A model generated the notes under the pieces. That model made no database searches. It worked only from the letters and a program-made list of their open reading frames with translations, and was not told the DNA's origin. Below are positions 1 to 9,129 of a DNA stretch of 64,000 nt, piece after piece. Numbering within the stretch: position 1 is the stretch's first letter; the number at the start of each line of letters is the position of its first letter. The stretch comes from Pseudomonas marginalis (GTDB taxonomy: Bacteria; Pseudomonadota; Gammaproteobacteria; Pseudomonadales; Pseudomonadaceae): assembly GCF_900105325.1 (NCBI RefSeq), contig NZ_FNSU01000003.1, positions 186,001 to 250,000 on the forward strand, written 5' to 3'. A program made the position numbers and the translations under genes.

Positions 1-1
1 T

Positions 2-682
2 GCCGAGCTGCGCGAAATCACCGATTGGGAAAAACCGATCTACGTGAAAATCGGCGCGAGCCGGCCGTATTACGACGTGAAGCTGGCGGTCAAGGCCGGT
101 GCCGATGTGATCGTGCTCGACGGCATGCAAGGCGGCACCGCCGCGACCCAGGAAGTGTTTATCGAGCATGTGGGCATCCCGATTTTATCGGCCATCCCGC
201 AAGCGGTACAGGCTTTGCAAGAGATGGGCATGCACCGCAAGGTCCAGTTGATCGTGTCGGGCGGGATCCGCAACGGTGCCGATGTGGCCAAGGCCATGGC
301 GATGGGCGCGGATGCGGTCGCCATCGGCACGGCGGCGCTGATTGCCCTGGGTGACAACCACCCACGGCTGGACGCGGAACTGAAAAAGATCGGCTCGGCC
401 GCCGGCTTCTATGACGACTGGCAAAACGGCCGCGACCCGGCCGGCATCACCACCCAGGACCCGGAGCTGTCCAAGCGCCTCGACCCGGTGGAAGGCGGGC
501 GGCGGTTGGCCAACTACCTGCGGGTGATGGTGCTGGAGGCGCAGACCATGGCCCGTGCGTGCGGCAAGTCGCACCTGCACAACCTCGACCCCGAGGACCT
601 GGTGGCGCTGACAGTGGAATCGGCCGCCATGGCGCGGGTGCCGCTGGCGGGGACCAGTTGGGTGCCGGGTTCCGGTTACTGA
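2..682 (+). CDS. FMN-binding glutamate synthase family protein, 3' end (probable N-methylglutamate synthase large subunit)
   Basis: Only the last ~226 codons are present; the gene enters from the left edge. The visible part is the phosphate-binding half of a GltB-like (beta/alpha)8 barrel: LDGMQGGTAAT, then VSGGIRNGADVAKAMAMGADAVAIGTAALIA. These are FMN-phosphate loops of the glutamate synthase central domain. In methylated-amine degraders a split glutamate-synthase-like enzyme (MgsABC) makes N-methylglutamate from methylamine and glutamate. The adjacent trimethylamine and dimethylamine operon and the ammonium transporter make that role likely here. It could also be an ordinary glutamate synthase paralogue (GlxD type). 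The family is clear; the substrate is inferred from context. Confidence 0.8.
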   Translation, partial: AELREITDWEKPIYVKIGASRPYYDVKLAVKAGADVIVLDGMQGGTAATQEVFIEHVGIPILSAIPQAVQALQEMGMHRKVQLIVSGGIRNGADVAKAMAMGADAVAIGTAALIALGDNHPRLDAELKKIGSAAGFYDDWQNGRDPAGITTQDPELSKRLDPVEGGRRLANYLRVMVLEAQTMARACGKSHLHNLDPEDLVALTVESAAMARVPLAGTSWVPGSGY

Positions 683-694
683 GTTTACCCCCCC

Positions 695-794
695 TGTAGG
701 AGCGAGCTTGCTCGCGAAGATCGTCAACGATAACGCTGGCACCCTGGATGAACGCGTTGCCTGGACGTTTTTCGCGAGCAAGCTCGCTCCTACA
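695..794. repeat. BIME-type inverted REP pair
   Basis: TGTAGGAGCGAGCTTGCTCG at 695 faces its reverse complement ending at 794, with a ~52-base spacer. It lies between the glutamate-synthase-like gene and amt. Such paired REPs in Pseudomonas form mRNA hairpins and can end or stabilise the upstream transcript. No T-tract follows. Confidence 0.85.
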
Positions 795-819
795 CACTTC
801 TGTTGCAGGAGCTTTGAAC

Positions 820-2144
820 ATGATCAATCGTCTTCTCGGCAAATCCCTTATTGGCTTATTGGCGACCGGTGCACTTGTGCCCCTCGCCCAGGCCGCCGAC
901 GCCCCCACCTTGAACACCGGCAGCACCGCCTGGATGGTCACCGCCGCCGTGCTGGTGCTGTTCATGTGCTTGCCGGGGCTCGCGTTGTTCTACGGTGGCC
1001 TGGTCCGTGCGAAAAACATGCTTTCGCTGTTCACCCAGTGCTTCGGCATTGCCGGCTTGGTGGGCGTGCTGTGGGTGATCTACGGCTACAGCATGGTGGT
1101 CGACACCACCGGCATGGTCGAAGGGCAGGTGACCTTCAACAGTTTTGTCGGCGGCCTGAGCCGCGCCTTCCTGGCGGGCATGACCCCGGAGAGCCTGGTG
1201 GGGGATATTCCGGAAGGGGTGTTCGTGACCTTCCAGATGACCTTCGCCATCATCACCCCGGCCCTGATCGCCGGCGCCTTTGCCGAACGCATGAAGTTCT
1301 CGGCGGCGCTGCTGTTCATGGCCATCTGGTTCACCCTGGTCTATGCCCCGGTGGCGCATATGGTCTGGGGCGGTTCGGGGGCCTTGATGCATAACTGGGG
1401 CGTGCTCGACTTTGCCGGCGGCACCGCCGTGCACATCAATGCCGGTGTGGCTGCGCTCGCTGCGTGCCTGATCCTCGGCAAGCGCAAGGGCTACCAGAAC
1501 ACGCCGATGCCGGCGCATAACCTCAGCCTGACCATGGCCGGCGCGGCGATGCTCTGGGTCGGCTGGTTCGGCTTCAATATCGGCTCCGGTGGCGGCCTCA
1601 GCGGCACCTCGGGCATCGTCATGCTCAACACTCAGTTGGGCGCCTGCGCGGGGATTCTCGGCTGGATGTTCACCGAGTGGTTCAAGGTCGGCAAGCCCAG
1701 TGCCCTCGGCCTGGCCAGCGGCGCGTTGGCCGGCCTGGTGGGGATCACCCCGGCGTGTGCCTACGTGGGCGTCGGCGGTGCGTTGGCCATCGGCTTGTTG
1801 TGCGGGGTGTTCTGCTACTTGAGCGTGACGGTGTTGAAGCGCCGTTTCGGCTACGACGACAGCCTCGACGTGTTCGGCCTGCACGGCATTGGCGGGATGA
1901 TTGGCGCGGTGTTGACTGGCGTGTTCTGTGTACCGTCCATGGGGGCTTGGTGGAAGGTGTGACCATGGGCGGGCAGGTGGTTGCCCAGCTCAAGGGGGTG
2001 CTGCTGACTACGGTGTACTGTTTTGTGATCAGTTGGATCATCCTCAAGGGGGTCAATGCCCTGGTTGGCTTGCGTGCCCATGAGTCGGTGGAGGAGATGG
2101 GGTTGGACCTGGCCGAGCATAATGAGCGGGCCTACAACCACTGA
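820..2144 (+). pseudogene. amt: Ammonium transporter Amt, broken by a one-base frameshift
   Basis: Starts MINRLLGKSLIGLLATGALVP with a cleavable signal-like segment (ALVPLAQAADAP), then Amt/Rh membrane helices with FYGGLVRAKNML, a conserved Amt motif, and HINAGVAALAA and LHGIGGMIGAVLTG later. The reading frame stops at 1962 (380 aa). The missing C-terminus (GLVEGVTMGGQVVAQLKGVLLTTVYC...GLRAHESVEEMGLDLAEHNERAYNH) continues intact in the next frame to 2144. Adding one G to the G5 run at 1941-1945 restores one ~441-residue protein, a normal length for Amt. The last transmembrane helix and the cytosolic tail that GlnK binds are therefore cut off. It would have supplied ammonium import next to the methylamine genes. 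The cause is a recent mutation or a sequencing error. Confidence 0.85.
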
Positions 2145-2246
2145 TCATTTTCCCTGAGTAAACGCAGCTCAAAATGTAGGAGGGGAGCTTGCTTCCGTGA
2201 TGGCTCAGGAGCCGACGACTATCTAACTGATGCCCCGCTACCTAAA

Positions 2247-2290
2247 TGTGGGAGGGGGCTTGCTCCCGATGGCGGCCTGACAGCCGACCA
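2247..2290. repeat. Single REP element
   Basis: GTGGGAGGGGGCTTGCTCCCGATGGCGGCCTG, the common Pseudomonas fluorescens-group REP core. A degenerate copy (TGTAGGAGGGGAGCTTGCTTCCG) sits just upstream at about 2175. This gap (2145-2666) has no gene. Confidence 0.7.
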
Positions 2291-2317
2291 GGATGTTGGA
2301 TCAGTTCGAGTACATAT

Positions 2318-2612
2318 CCGTTGCTGCGGTCACGGCCGCTATGGGTTCCGCCCTTACGGCGGGTCACTTTTGGCAAACGCCCCAAAAGTAACCAAAAGGT
2401 CTTGCCCCACCACTCGGTACCTCGCCTAGGCTCGGTATGCCCGAACGCAGGCTTGAATCCGTGGGCCGCCGTCATGGGCCATCCCTGGCCCAGGACGGCT
2501 AACCCGGCGTCCTGCCGGGTTACCCACGGATTCAAGCCTGCGCTCGGCCAGCGTGGTTAACGGGGCGCCTGAGATCAAGATCAAGATCTAAAGCAAGATC
2601 AAGAGCGGCTCG
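2318..2612. repeat. Pseudomonas intergenic repeat with long inverted arms and AAGATC repeats
   Basis: Contains a 20-bp perfect inverted repeat: arm 2446-2465 (CGCAGGCTTGAATCC...) and arm 2523-2542, enclosing further self-complementary sequence (CATGGGCCATCCCTGGCCCAGG and CCCGGCGTCCTGCCGGG). Upstream is CTTACGGCGGGTCACTTTTGG followed by CCCCAAAAGTAACCAAAAGG. From about 2573 come short AAGATC-type repeats. The short open frames inside are repeat sequence, not genes. It separates the convergent amt and folD genes. Confidence 0.6.
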
Positions 2613-2666
2613 CTTCGCATCGTGGTTAGCGTTGTGGATACCTAGGCGCCTACAGCGGTCTGCCAG

Positions 2667-3659
2667 TCAGCTTGGTTGTAGCTGAGCCACGGCCATCGGG
2701 GGCAAGTTCCCTCCCGCATTTGCCTTGCTGCGTTGCAGCTGGCTCGCCACCAGGGTGTTCTTCAGCAGGTAGGCAATCGTCATTGGCCCCACACCGCCGG
2801 GCACCGGTGTGATTGCGCTGGCCACGGTGCGTGCGCTGGCGTAATCCACATCCCCCACCAACCGTGTGCCGGTCTCGGTGGTGATGCGGTTGATCCCCAC
2901 ATCAATGACCAATGCGCCGGGCTTGAGCCAACTGGCATCGATCAACTGCGGCCGGCCTACGGCGGCGACGACGATGTCGGCCAAACGGCACAGCGCCGGT
3001 GCATCGACGCTGCGCGAGTGCACCACGCTGACCGAGCAGTTGGCCTGCAGCAGCAGGGTTGCCATGGGTTTGCCGACAATGTTCGAACGACCGATCACCA
3101 CCGCGTGCAAGCCGCTCAAGTCGCCACAGGTTTCGTGCAGCAGGCGCATGCAGCCGCTGGGCGTGCAGGGCGTGAGCACCTCGATGCCTTGCACCAGGCC
3201 ACCGACGTTTTCGCGGTGGAAGCCATCCACATCCTTGATCGGGTCGATCGCGTGGATCACTGCCGCTTCGTCGATATGCGCCGGCAGCGGTAACTGCACC
3301 AGGATGCCGTTGACCGTCGTGTCGGCGTTCAACTGGGCAAGCAGGTCGAGCACCTGCGTCTGGCTGGCATCCTCCGGCAGCCGGTATTCCAGGGAGCGAA
3401 TCCCGACTTCCTTGGCCCGCAGCAGCTTATTGCGCACGTAGACGTGGCTGGCCGGGTCATCGCCCACCAGCAATACCGCCAGGGCCGGGTAGATTTGCTG
3501 CGAGGCGAGCAGCAGGACCTCTTCGCGAACCTCGTCGAGCACCTGGGCAGAGATGGCCTTGCCGTCGATATCGCGGGCAAGCGTGGGGAGAGAGCTGGTC
3601 AAAAGCGTCACCGTTGTCTGGGGAAATAAGGCGCTGAGGGATAAGACTCCCTCAGCCAT
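2667..3659 (-). CDS. folD: Bifunctional methylenetetrahydrofolate dehydrogenase / methenyltetrahydrofolate cyclohydrolase
   Basis: FolD converts 5,10-methylene-THF to 10-formyl-THF in the cytosol. The core has DGKAIS, YVRNKLLRAKEVGI (catalytic Lys region), GILVQLPLP, DVDGFHREN and PCTPSGCMRLL, then the NADP-binding VVIGRSNIVGKPMA and PVPGGVGPMTIAYLL. It is the last gene of the methylated-amine operon, 16 bp after the permease. It would oxidise the C1 unit that Tdm and DmmD load onto THF; PurU then releases formate. The open frame is 330 aa, longer than the usual ~285. A perfect hairpin (3634-3655) lies in the first codons, so the true start may be GTG at 3611 or TTG at 3602. This is probably a second, catabolic copy. 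Confidence 0.93.
   Translation of the reverse strand: MAEGVLSLSALFPQTTVTLLTSSLPTLARDIDGKAISAQVLDEVREEVLLLASQQIYPALAVLLVGDDPASHVYVRNKLLRAKEVGIRSLEYRLPEDASQTQVLDLLAQLNADTTVNGILVQLPLPAHIDEAAVIHAIDPIKDVDGFHRENVGGLVQGIEVLTPCTPSGCMRLLHETCGDLSGLHAVVIGRSNIVGKPMATLLLQANCSVSVVHSRSVDAPALCRLADIVVAAVGRPQLIDASWLKPGALVIDVGINRITTETGTRLVGDVDYASARTVASAITPVPGGVGPMTIAYLLKNTLVASQLQRSKANAGGNLPPMAVAQLQPS
3634..3655 (-). promoter_or_regulatory. Hairpin at the permease-folD junction
   Basis: CTGAGGGA / TCCCTCAG arms of 8 bp with a 6-base loop (TAAGAC). It lies between the permease stop and the conserved part of FolD. There is no T-tract, so it is not a clear terminator. It may adjust folD expression, and it suggests that folD translation starts after it. 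Confidence 0.4.
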
Positions 3660-3675
3660 AGGCAGGCCGGAAGGC

Positions 3676-5355
3676 TCAGGCTACCAGTTGATGGCAGGCA
3701 TACACCACCAGCACACCGGCGACCAGCGTGGCATAGGGCAGCCAGCCGGCGCGGCGCTGGCCGTCATCGGCCTGGATATACAGGTCGGTGAGCATGGCGG
3801 CAGGGAAGCGGCCCTTGTCCTGTACATAGTGGCGGTAGCAGAACACCGGCAGGATCAGCAGCGCCAACAGCAAGCCGGTGACCAGCGTGCCTGCGCCCCA
3901 AATGTCCGCGCCCAGGCCCATGCAGGCCAGGTTGACGAAACTCAGCACGCCGCCGGCCGCCAGCAGCACGGTGGGGGCTTTGTACGGGCGCACCCAGTCG
4001 GGGCGGTCCAGGCGGTGGATCCAGCCGGCATTGAGGTTGAGGAAGTTGAAGATGATGTAGCTGACGTTGGACGCCGCAAGCACGAATACGTAGTCCGACA
4101 TCAGCAACAGCAGCAGGTTGAACGACAGGTCGGTCCACATCGCCGCGGTTGGCGCACCATGTTCGTTGGTGCGCCCCAAGTACTTGGGCAGCCAGCCATC
4201 CACCGAGGCCTGGTACAGGGTGCGCGACGAACCGGACATCGAGGTCATGATCGCCAGCAACGTCGCCAGCACCAGCATGATCAGCACGACATTGGCCACC
4301 ACCTTGCCGCCGCCGATGCTGTCGGCCATCACCTGGCCAACGCCCATGCCGCTGTAGATCGCGGGCGAGAGCAGGCCGCTGTACACCGCGGGCGTCACGA
4401 TTGCGCCACTGGCGTCGAGCACCGCCGGCGTTACCAGTTGGCCCAGCCCGAGGCTGCCTTGGAACGCCAGCGGCACCAGGGTGAACACCAGGATGCACAG
4501 CAGGCCGGCGTAGAAGATCGCCTTGAAGGTGTCGCGCTTGGGGTCCTTGAATTCGCGGGTGTAGCACACCGCCGTTTCAAAGCCGTAGGTGGACCACGCC
4601 GCCATGAACAGCCCACCGGCCATCAGTGACCAGCCGGACATATCCCACGGCCCATCGATGACTTGCCCGGCCGCATCATGGGCCAGGGGGTACAGCGGCA
4701 GGAAGTTGGCCTGGGTCGCATCCCCGGTGAACAACGGCACCACGCCCACCAGCAGCAGCGGAATCAACGAGGTGACGCCGAGCACCAGGGTCAGGCGCGC
4801 CGACCGCAGGATGCCGCCGTGCTGCACGGCAAACACCGTGAGCAAAATCAACAAACCAATGGCGAACGTCGCGTTGATGCGCAACGACAGGCCGCTCTTG
4901 ACCCAGCCCAGGTCCAGCAGGGTCAGTTGCCAGGTGTTGATCAACGCATCGGCGGGAAACAGCGCCGTGAGGATATACCCCGCCGCCAGCCCCGAACCGA
5001 TGGACAGCACCGGCGACCAGGCCAGCCAGTTGCACCACACTGACACCGGTGCGATCAGCTTGCTGTAGCGCACCCACGCCACCGCGCCGTACACCGAGGC
5101 GCCGCCGGATTTGTGCGGGAACAGCCCGGCGATCTCGGCGTAGGTGAAGGCCTGTATAAACCCGAACAGGATCGACACGATCCACACGATCCATGCCGGT
5201 TTGCCCACCGTGGCGGCGATCGCACCGATGGAGAACAACACCAGCGCGGGCACGCCACTGGCGACCCAGAAGGCCCCGCGCCAGTCGATCTTGCGGTGCA
5301 GGCTGCCCACCGAGCCGGCAGCCTGCGGTACAGCCTCGAACGTCGTCGCTTCCAT
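3676..5355 (-). CDS. APC-superfamily permease, probable methylated-amine transporter
   Basis: 559-residue amino acid-polyamine-organocation permease with about 12-14 hydrophobic helices. It opens with FWVASGVPALVLFSIGAIAATVGKPAW and carries FTYAEIAGLFPHKSGGASVYGAVAW, the consensus amphipathic region of the family. SMSGSSRTLYQASVDGWLPKYLG is the conserved loop after TM8. It lies between tdm and folD in the same operon, so import of trimethylamine, TMAO or a related quaternary amine is likely. Substrate specificity cannot be read from the sequence. Confidence 0.85.
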   Translation of the reverse strand: MEATTFEAVPQAAGSVGSLHRKIDWRGAFWVASGVPALVLFSIGAIAATVGKPAWIVWIVSILFGFIQAFTYAEIAGLFPHKSGGASVYGAVAWVRYSKLIAPVSVWCNWLAWSPVLSIGSGLAAGYILTALFPADALINTWQLTLLDLGWVKSGLSLRINATFAIGLLILLTVFAVQHGGILRSARLTLVLGVTSLIPLLLVGVVPLFTGDATQANFLPLYPLAHDAAGQVIDGPWDMSGWSLMAGGLFMAAWSTYGFETAVCYTREFKDPKRDTFKAIFYAGLLCILVFTLVPLAFQGSLGLGQLVTPAVLDASGAIVTPAVYSGLLSPAIYSGMGVGQVMADSIGGGKVVANVVLIMLVLATLLAIMTSMSGSSRTLYQASVDGWLPKYLGRTNEHGAPTAAMWTDLSFNLLLLLMSDYVFVLAASNVSYIIFNFLNLNAGWIHRLDRPDWVRPYKAPTVLLAAGGVLSFVNLACMGLGADIWGAGTLVTGLLLALLILPVFCYRHYVQDKGRFPAAMLTDLYIQADDGQRRAGWLPYATLVAGVLVVYACHQLVA

Positions 5356-5429
5356 CTTCGTATTCCCATGTCTGAATAGCGGTTAGGTTGGGGCAGTCAA
5401 AATGGGTTGGCACACACGTTTCGGGACGA

Positions 5430-7742
5430 TCAGCTGCGCACCCGGCTTTTGTCCGGGTCGTAGAAAATCGCTGCGCTGACCGTGGCGCTGATGCGCTTCT
5501 GCAGGCCATCGACTTTGCCAATCTCAAGTTCAGTGCCGGGCTCGGCGCAGCTCACGTCGACCCGGCACAACGCGATATTGCTGGCCAGCAGCGGTGAGCG
5601 GCAGGCACTGGTGATCACCCCGACCTGGGCTCGGCCCTGGTACACCGGGTCGCCATGGTGGGCGGTCTCGTTGCCGCTCAGGTGCAGGCCGACCAGCTTG
5701 TGGCTGGGGTGTGCGCTGCGCCGCAGCAGGGCGTCGCGACCGATAAAGTCATCGGTCTTGCTCTTGAGCGGCACGCTGAAACCGATACCGGCCTCGAACG
5801 GATCGGTCTGGTCGCTGAACTCGTAGCCGGCGAAAATCAGCCCGGCTTCGATGCGCAGCAGGTCCAGGGCTTCCAGGCCCAGGGGCACCAGCCCCAAGGG
5901 TTGGCCGAGTTGCCAGATGCGGTCCCAGACCCGTTCGGCGTCTTCGGGCTGGCACCACACCTCAAAGCCCAGTTCGCCGGTGTAGCCGGTGCGCGAAATC
6001 ATCAACGGGCAGCCGTCGAAACCGTCCAATCGACCGACCAGGAAGCGAAACCAGCCGAGGGTTTCCACACTCGGTTGCGTGGGCGGGGTCCAGACCATCT
6101 GCTTGAGCAGCTCGCGACTCAGCGGCCCCTGCACCGCCAGGTTGTGAATCTGCTCGCTGGCGGACTTGACCCACACCTTCATGCCCAGTTTCTGTGCCTG
6201 CTCGCGCAACCACACGCCGGCGTAGTCTTCGCCGCAGATCCAGCGGAAGTTGTCCGGGCCCAGGCGCAGCAGGGTACCGTCGTCGAGCATGCCGCCGTGG
6301 GCGTGGCACATCGCCGAATACACCACCTGGCCCACCGCCAGGCGCCGTATGTCGCGGGTCAGGCAGTACTGCAACAGGGCTTCGGCGTCGGGGCCGATGA
6401 TTTCGAATTTGCGCAGGGCGGTCAGGTCCATCACCGCCACCCGTTCGCGGCAACCGAGGTATTCCTCGGTGACGCCGTAACCGTCGTAGCGCAGCGGCAG
6501 CCACCAATTGCGGTAGTCGGTGAAGCTGCCGGTGAGGGCGCGGGTACGTGAGTGAAACGCGGACTCACGGGTGAGGATCGGGTCGGCATCCGCCGTGGTT
6601 CGAGTGCTCATGGCGATGGAAAAACGCTCCTTCTCGCTGTAGATGCGGACATGGATATCGGTCGGGTTCCAGCCATTGGCCGGGTCAATGTCATCCGGGC
6701 ACGAGGTACTGCCACACAGCAGGTCGGTCATGGCCCGCAGCAGCACATAATCGCCGGGCCGTGACCAGGGTTCATCCAGGGTCATCTGCTGGTGCGCATC
6801 GATACCGGTGTTGAAGAAGAAATTGATCGCCGGCCAGCCGTTGCGCGCCTGCACGCCATGGGGGGCGAGGACGCGGCTGAGGTTGTCGCTGCAGTTGTCG
6901 TGCCCGAAATAGCCATGGGTTTCGTAGTAGCGCGCCGCGCAGGCCAGGGCGAATGAATCGTGGCGCCCGACCGTGTCTTGCACCACCTCCAGCATCGGTT
7001 GCATATGGCGGTCGAAAAACTTCGAAAACAGCCCCGGTGCCGGGTAGGCGCTGCCGTTCAGGGTGCGCGTGACGGTCTGGTCCAGGTCCAGCTCGACGCC
7101 GCGATCCAGGGCGCGCCGGTCGAGGGCGACGAAGTCCGAACACTGGCGGCCCGCGACGTCCAGCACCTGGATGTACTGCCCTTTGGCGACGGTGTAGTCG
7201 TGGGCCGTGCCCGCCCGCAGGGTGAATTCGTCGAGTACATCGCCCAACGGCTCGGGCAGGGCCGGCAGCAGCAGCGGCGATGGATTGGCCCGCGTCACTA
7301 TCAGACGCAGCTCGCTGGGCCGGTATTGCCGGTCGACGGCGGTGGCCTCGGCGGGGGCGACGACGATCACCAGCAGCGCGTCCTCGGCGACAAACTGCCA
7401 GCTGTGGCCGGGCGGGCTGTCGGCGTCCCATAGCCAGGCCGCCAGCGGCAAGGCCTGTGCATCGATGCCGCGCCGCTGGAGCGCCTGGCCGATACGCCCA
7501 GGCACGCTGCACGCCGTTGACCCGCTCAGGCCCCAGCTCGCCAGGGCGCTGCGGCCGCCGGCGTCGAGGGCCAGCAGTGCGCAGGTTTGCCGGCCTTCGA
7601 CGTCGATCACTTGCAGGCCGTCGCCGGGCTGCAAGTCGACCAGAGTCACGCCGCCGGCGGCCACGCGGTAGCGTTCCAGGTTCGGCGCGCGGGCAAACAG
7701 CCCGGGTTCGCGGGGATGGGAAACACGCGGTGCATTCATCAT
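5430..7742 (-). CDS. tdm: Trimethylamine N-oxide demethylase (Tdm): DUF1989 + GcvT-like domains
   Basis: 770 residues. The N-terminal half (about 15-370) is a DUF1989 domain repeat, with GLQVIDVEGRQTCALLALDA and later YIQVLDVAGRQCSDFVALDRRALDRG. The C-terminal half (about 390-770) is a GcvT-type tetrahydrofolate-binding aminomethyltransferase, with GYGVTEEYLGCRERVAVMDLTALRKFEI, SRTGYTGELGFEVWC and GLEALDLLRIEAGLIF. This two-part architecture is that of Tdm, which splits TMAO into dimethylamine and formaldehyde and hands the C1 unit to THF. The start codon shares one base with the tmm stop (TGATG), so the two are translationally coupled and act in sequence. Confidence 0.9.
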   Translation of the reverse strand: MMNAPRVSHPREPGLFARAPNLERYRVAAGGVTLVDLQPGDGLQVIDVEGRQTCALLALDAGGRSALASWGLSGSTACSVPGRIGQALQRRGIDAQALPLAAWLWDADSPPGHSWQFVAEDALLVIVVAPAEATAVDRQYRPSELRLIVTRANPSPLLLPALPEPLGDVLDEFTLRAGTAHDYTVAKGQYIQVLDVAGRQCSDFVALDRRALDRGVELDLDQTVTRTLNGSAYPAPGLFSKFFDRHMQPMLEVVQDTVGRHDSFALACAARYYETHGYFGHDNCSDNLSRVLAPHGVQARNGWPAINFFFNTGIDAHQQMTLDEPWSRPGDYVLLRAMTDLLCGSTSCPDDIDPANGWNPTDIHVRIYSEKERFSIAMSTRTTADADPILTRESAFHSRTRALTGSFTDYRNWWLPLRYDGYGVTEEYLGCRERVAVMDLTALRKFEIIGPDAEALLQYCLTRDIRRLAVGQVVYSAMCHAHGGMLDDGTLLRLGPDNFRWICGEDYAGVWLREQAQKLGMKVWVKSASEQIHNLAVQGPLSRELLKQMVWTPPTQPSVETLGWFRFLVGRLDGFDGCPLMISRTGYTGELGFEVWCQPEDAERVWDRIWQLGQPLGLVPLGLEALDLLRIEAGLIFAGYEFSDQTDPFEAGIGFSVPLKSKTDDFIGRDALLRRSAHPSHKLVGLHLSGNETAHHGDPVYQGRAQVGVITSACRSPLLASNIALCRVDVSCAEPGTELEIGKVDGLQKRISATVSAAIFYDPDKSRVRS

Positions 7743-9109
7743 CAGCCGACCGACTTGATGGGGATCGTGGGCTCGCCCAGGTACGCCGCCATCGAGTCAT
7801 CCAGGGCCTGCAACCACGGCGTGTGGTGCGGCGGCGACTGGGTGCCGGTCATCAGCGAGCGATAGGACTTGTCGCGATAGCCCATGATGTTTTCCGCCTT
7901 GTCGTGCTTCCAGTGCAGGAAGGTTTCGTTGACGGCGGCGATGTCGAAATTCGGGTAGTCGGTGGCGTCCACCAGTTGCTGGATATAGGCGCCCTGGTAC
8001 TCGAACATCTGCTGGTTGGTTTCCAGGGCCTGTTCCCGTGCGTGCCACGCTTGGCTGTCGGCGACCATGTCGGCGTGGCCGGGCAGTTGAATGCGCCCGA
8101 GGATCACATCGCGGGCATACCAGGCCTGGGCGTCGAACATGTTGAAGGAGTACCACTGGTCCTGCATGCCGAGGTAGATCAGGCGGGGATTGGGTTCCCA
8201 GAACACGCCCTTGTAGAGATTCATCGGCCACAGGCGGTTGTCGGTCTTGAGGCTCAGTGCATCGGGCAGGAACGGGAAGTGGTGCTTGTAGCCGGTGCAC
8301 AGGATCACCGCGTCGATGTGCTTGCTGCTGCCATCGACAAAGTACGCGCGGTTGTTTTCCAGGCGCTGGAGCAGCGGTTTTTCTTCCCAGTTATCCGGCC
8401 AGGCATAGCCCATGGGCGCGCTGCGGTAGCAACTGGTGATGCTGCGCGCGCCGTATTTGTAGCATTGCGAGCCGATGTCCTCGGCCGAATAGCTGCTGCC
8501 GACGATCAGCAGGTCCTTGTCCTTGAACTCCAGCGCCTCGCGAAAATCGTGGGCATGCAGGATGCGCCCGGCGAACTGTTCGAAGCCTTCGAAGTACGGC
8601 ACCTTGGGCGTGGAGAAGTGGCCGCAGGCGTTGATCACGTAGTCGAATGCTTCACAGGTCAAGGTGTCGCTGGTGTAGTCGTGGGCGTAGAGGGTGAAGC
8701 GCTGGCTCTGTTCGTCGAAGGTGACTTGGCGCACCACATTGTTGAAGCGGATGTAGTCGCGCACGCCGGCCTTTTCCACGCGGCCCTTGATGTAGTCCCA
8801 CAGCACTTCACGCGGCGGGTAGGAACCGATGGGCCGGCCGAAATGCTCTTCGAAGGTGTAGTCGGCGAACTCCAGGCATTCCTTGGGGCCGTTGGACCAC
8901 AGGTAGCGGTACATGCTGCCGTGCACCGGCTCGCCGTTCTCGTCGAGGCCGGTGCGCCAGGTGTAGTTCCACATGCCACCCCAGTCCTGCTGTTTTTCAA
9001 AGCACACCAGCTCAGGGATGGCGGCGCCTTTGTCGCGGGCCGACTGGAACGCGCGAAGTTGCGCCAGGCCGCATGGGCCGGCACCGATGATTGCAACACG
9101 TAGGGTCAT
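7742..9109 (-). CDS. tmm: Trimethylamine monooxygenase (FMO family)
   Basis: 455-residue flavin-containing monooxygenase. It has an FAD site GAGPCGLAQLRAF (residues 9-21), an NADPH site VGSSYSAEDIGSQC and the FMO-type FxGxxxHxxxF segment (FAGRILHAHDF). It also carries long Tmm-specific stretches such as WNYTWRTGLDENGEPVHGSM and MQDQWYSFNMFDAQAWYARD. Tmm oxidises trimethylamine to TMAO with NADPH and O2 in the cytosol. It sits directly before tdm. The resemblance to characterised bacterial Tmm is strong over the full length, so this is more specific than a generic FMO call. Confidence 0.94.
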   Translation of the reverse strand: MTLRVAIIGAGPCGLAQLRAFQSARDKGAAIPELVCFEKQQDWGGMWNYTWRTGLDENGEPVHGSMYRYLWSNGPKECLEFADYTFEEHFGRPIGSYPPREVLWDYIKGRVEKAGVRDYIRFNNVVRQVTFDEQSQRFTLYAHDYTSDTLTCEAFDYVINACGHFSTPKVPYFEGFEQFAGRILHAHDFREALEFKDKDLLIVGSSYSAEDIGSQCYKYGARSITSCYRSAPMGYAWPDNWEEKPLLQRLENNRAYFVDGSSKHIDAVILCTGYKHHFPFLPDALSLKTDNRLWPMNLYKGVFWEPNPRLIYLGMQDQWYSFNMFDAQAWYARDVILGRIQLPGHADMVADSQAWHAREQALETNQQMFEYQGAYIQQLVDATDYPNFDIAAVNETFLHWKHDKAENIMGYRDKSYRSLMTGTQSPPHHTPWLQALDDSMAAYLGEPTIPIKSVG

Positions 9110-9129
9110 GAGCGTGCCTCCTGAAGGTT

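Noticed and set aside
2242..2560. Two overlapping ~100-codon frames in the amt-folD gap
   Set aside because: They lie wholly within REP and inverted-repeat sequence, which explains the open frames; no ribosome site.
7280..9103. A 607-codon open frame on the plus strand opposite tmm and tdm
   Set aside because: It is the antisense shadow of two well-recognised high-GC genes; its translation is Arg/Val/Ala-rich with no domain.
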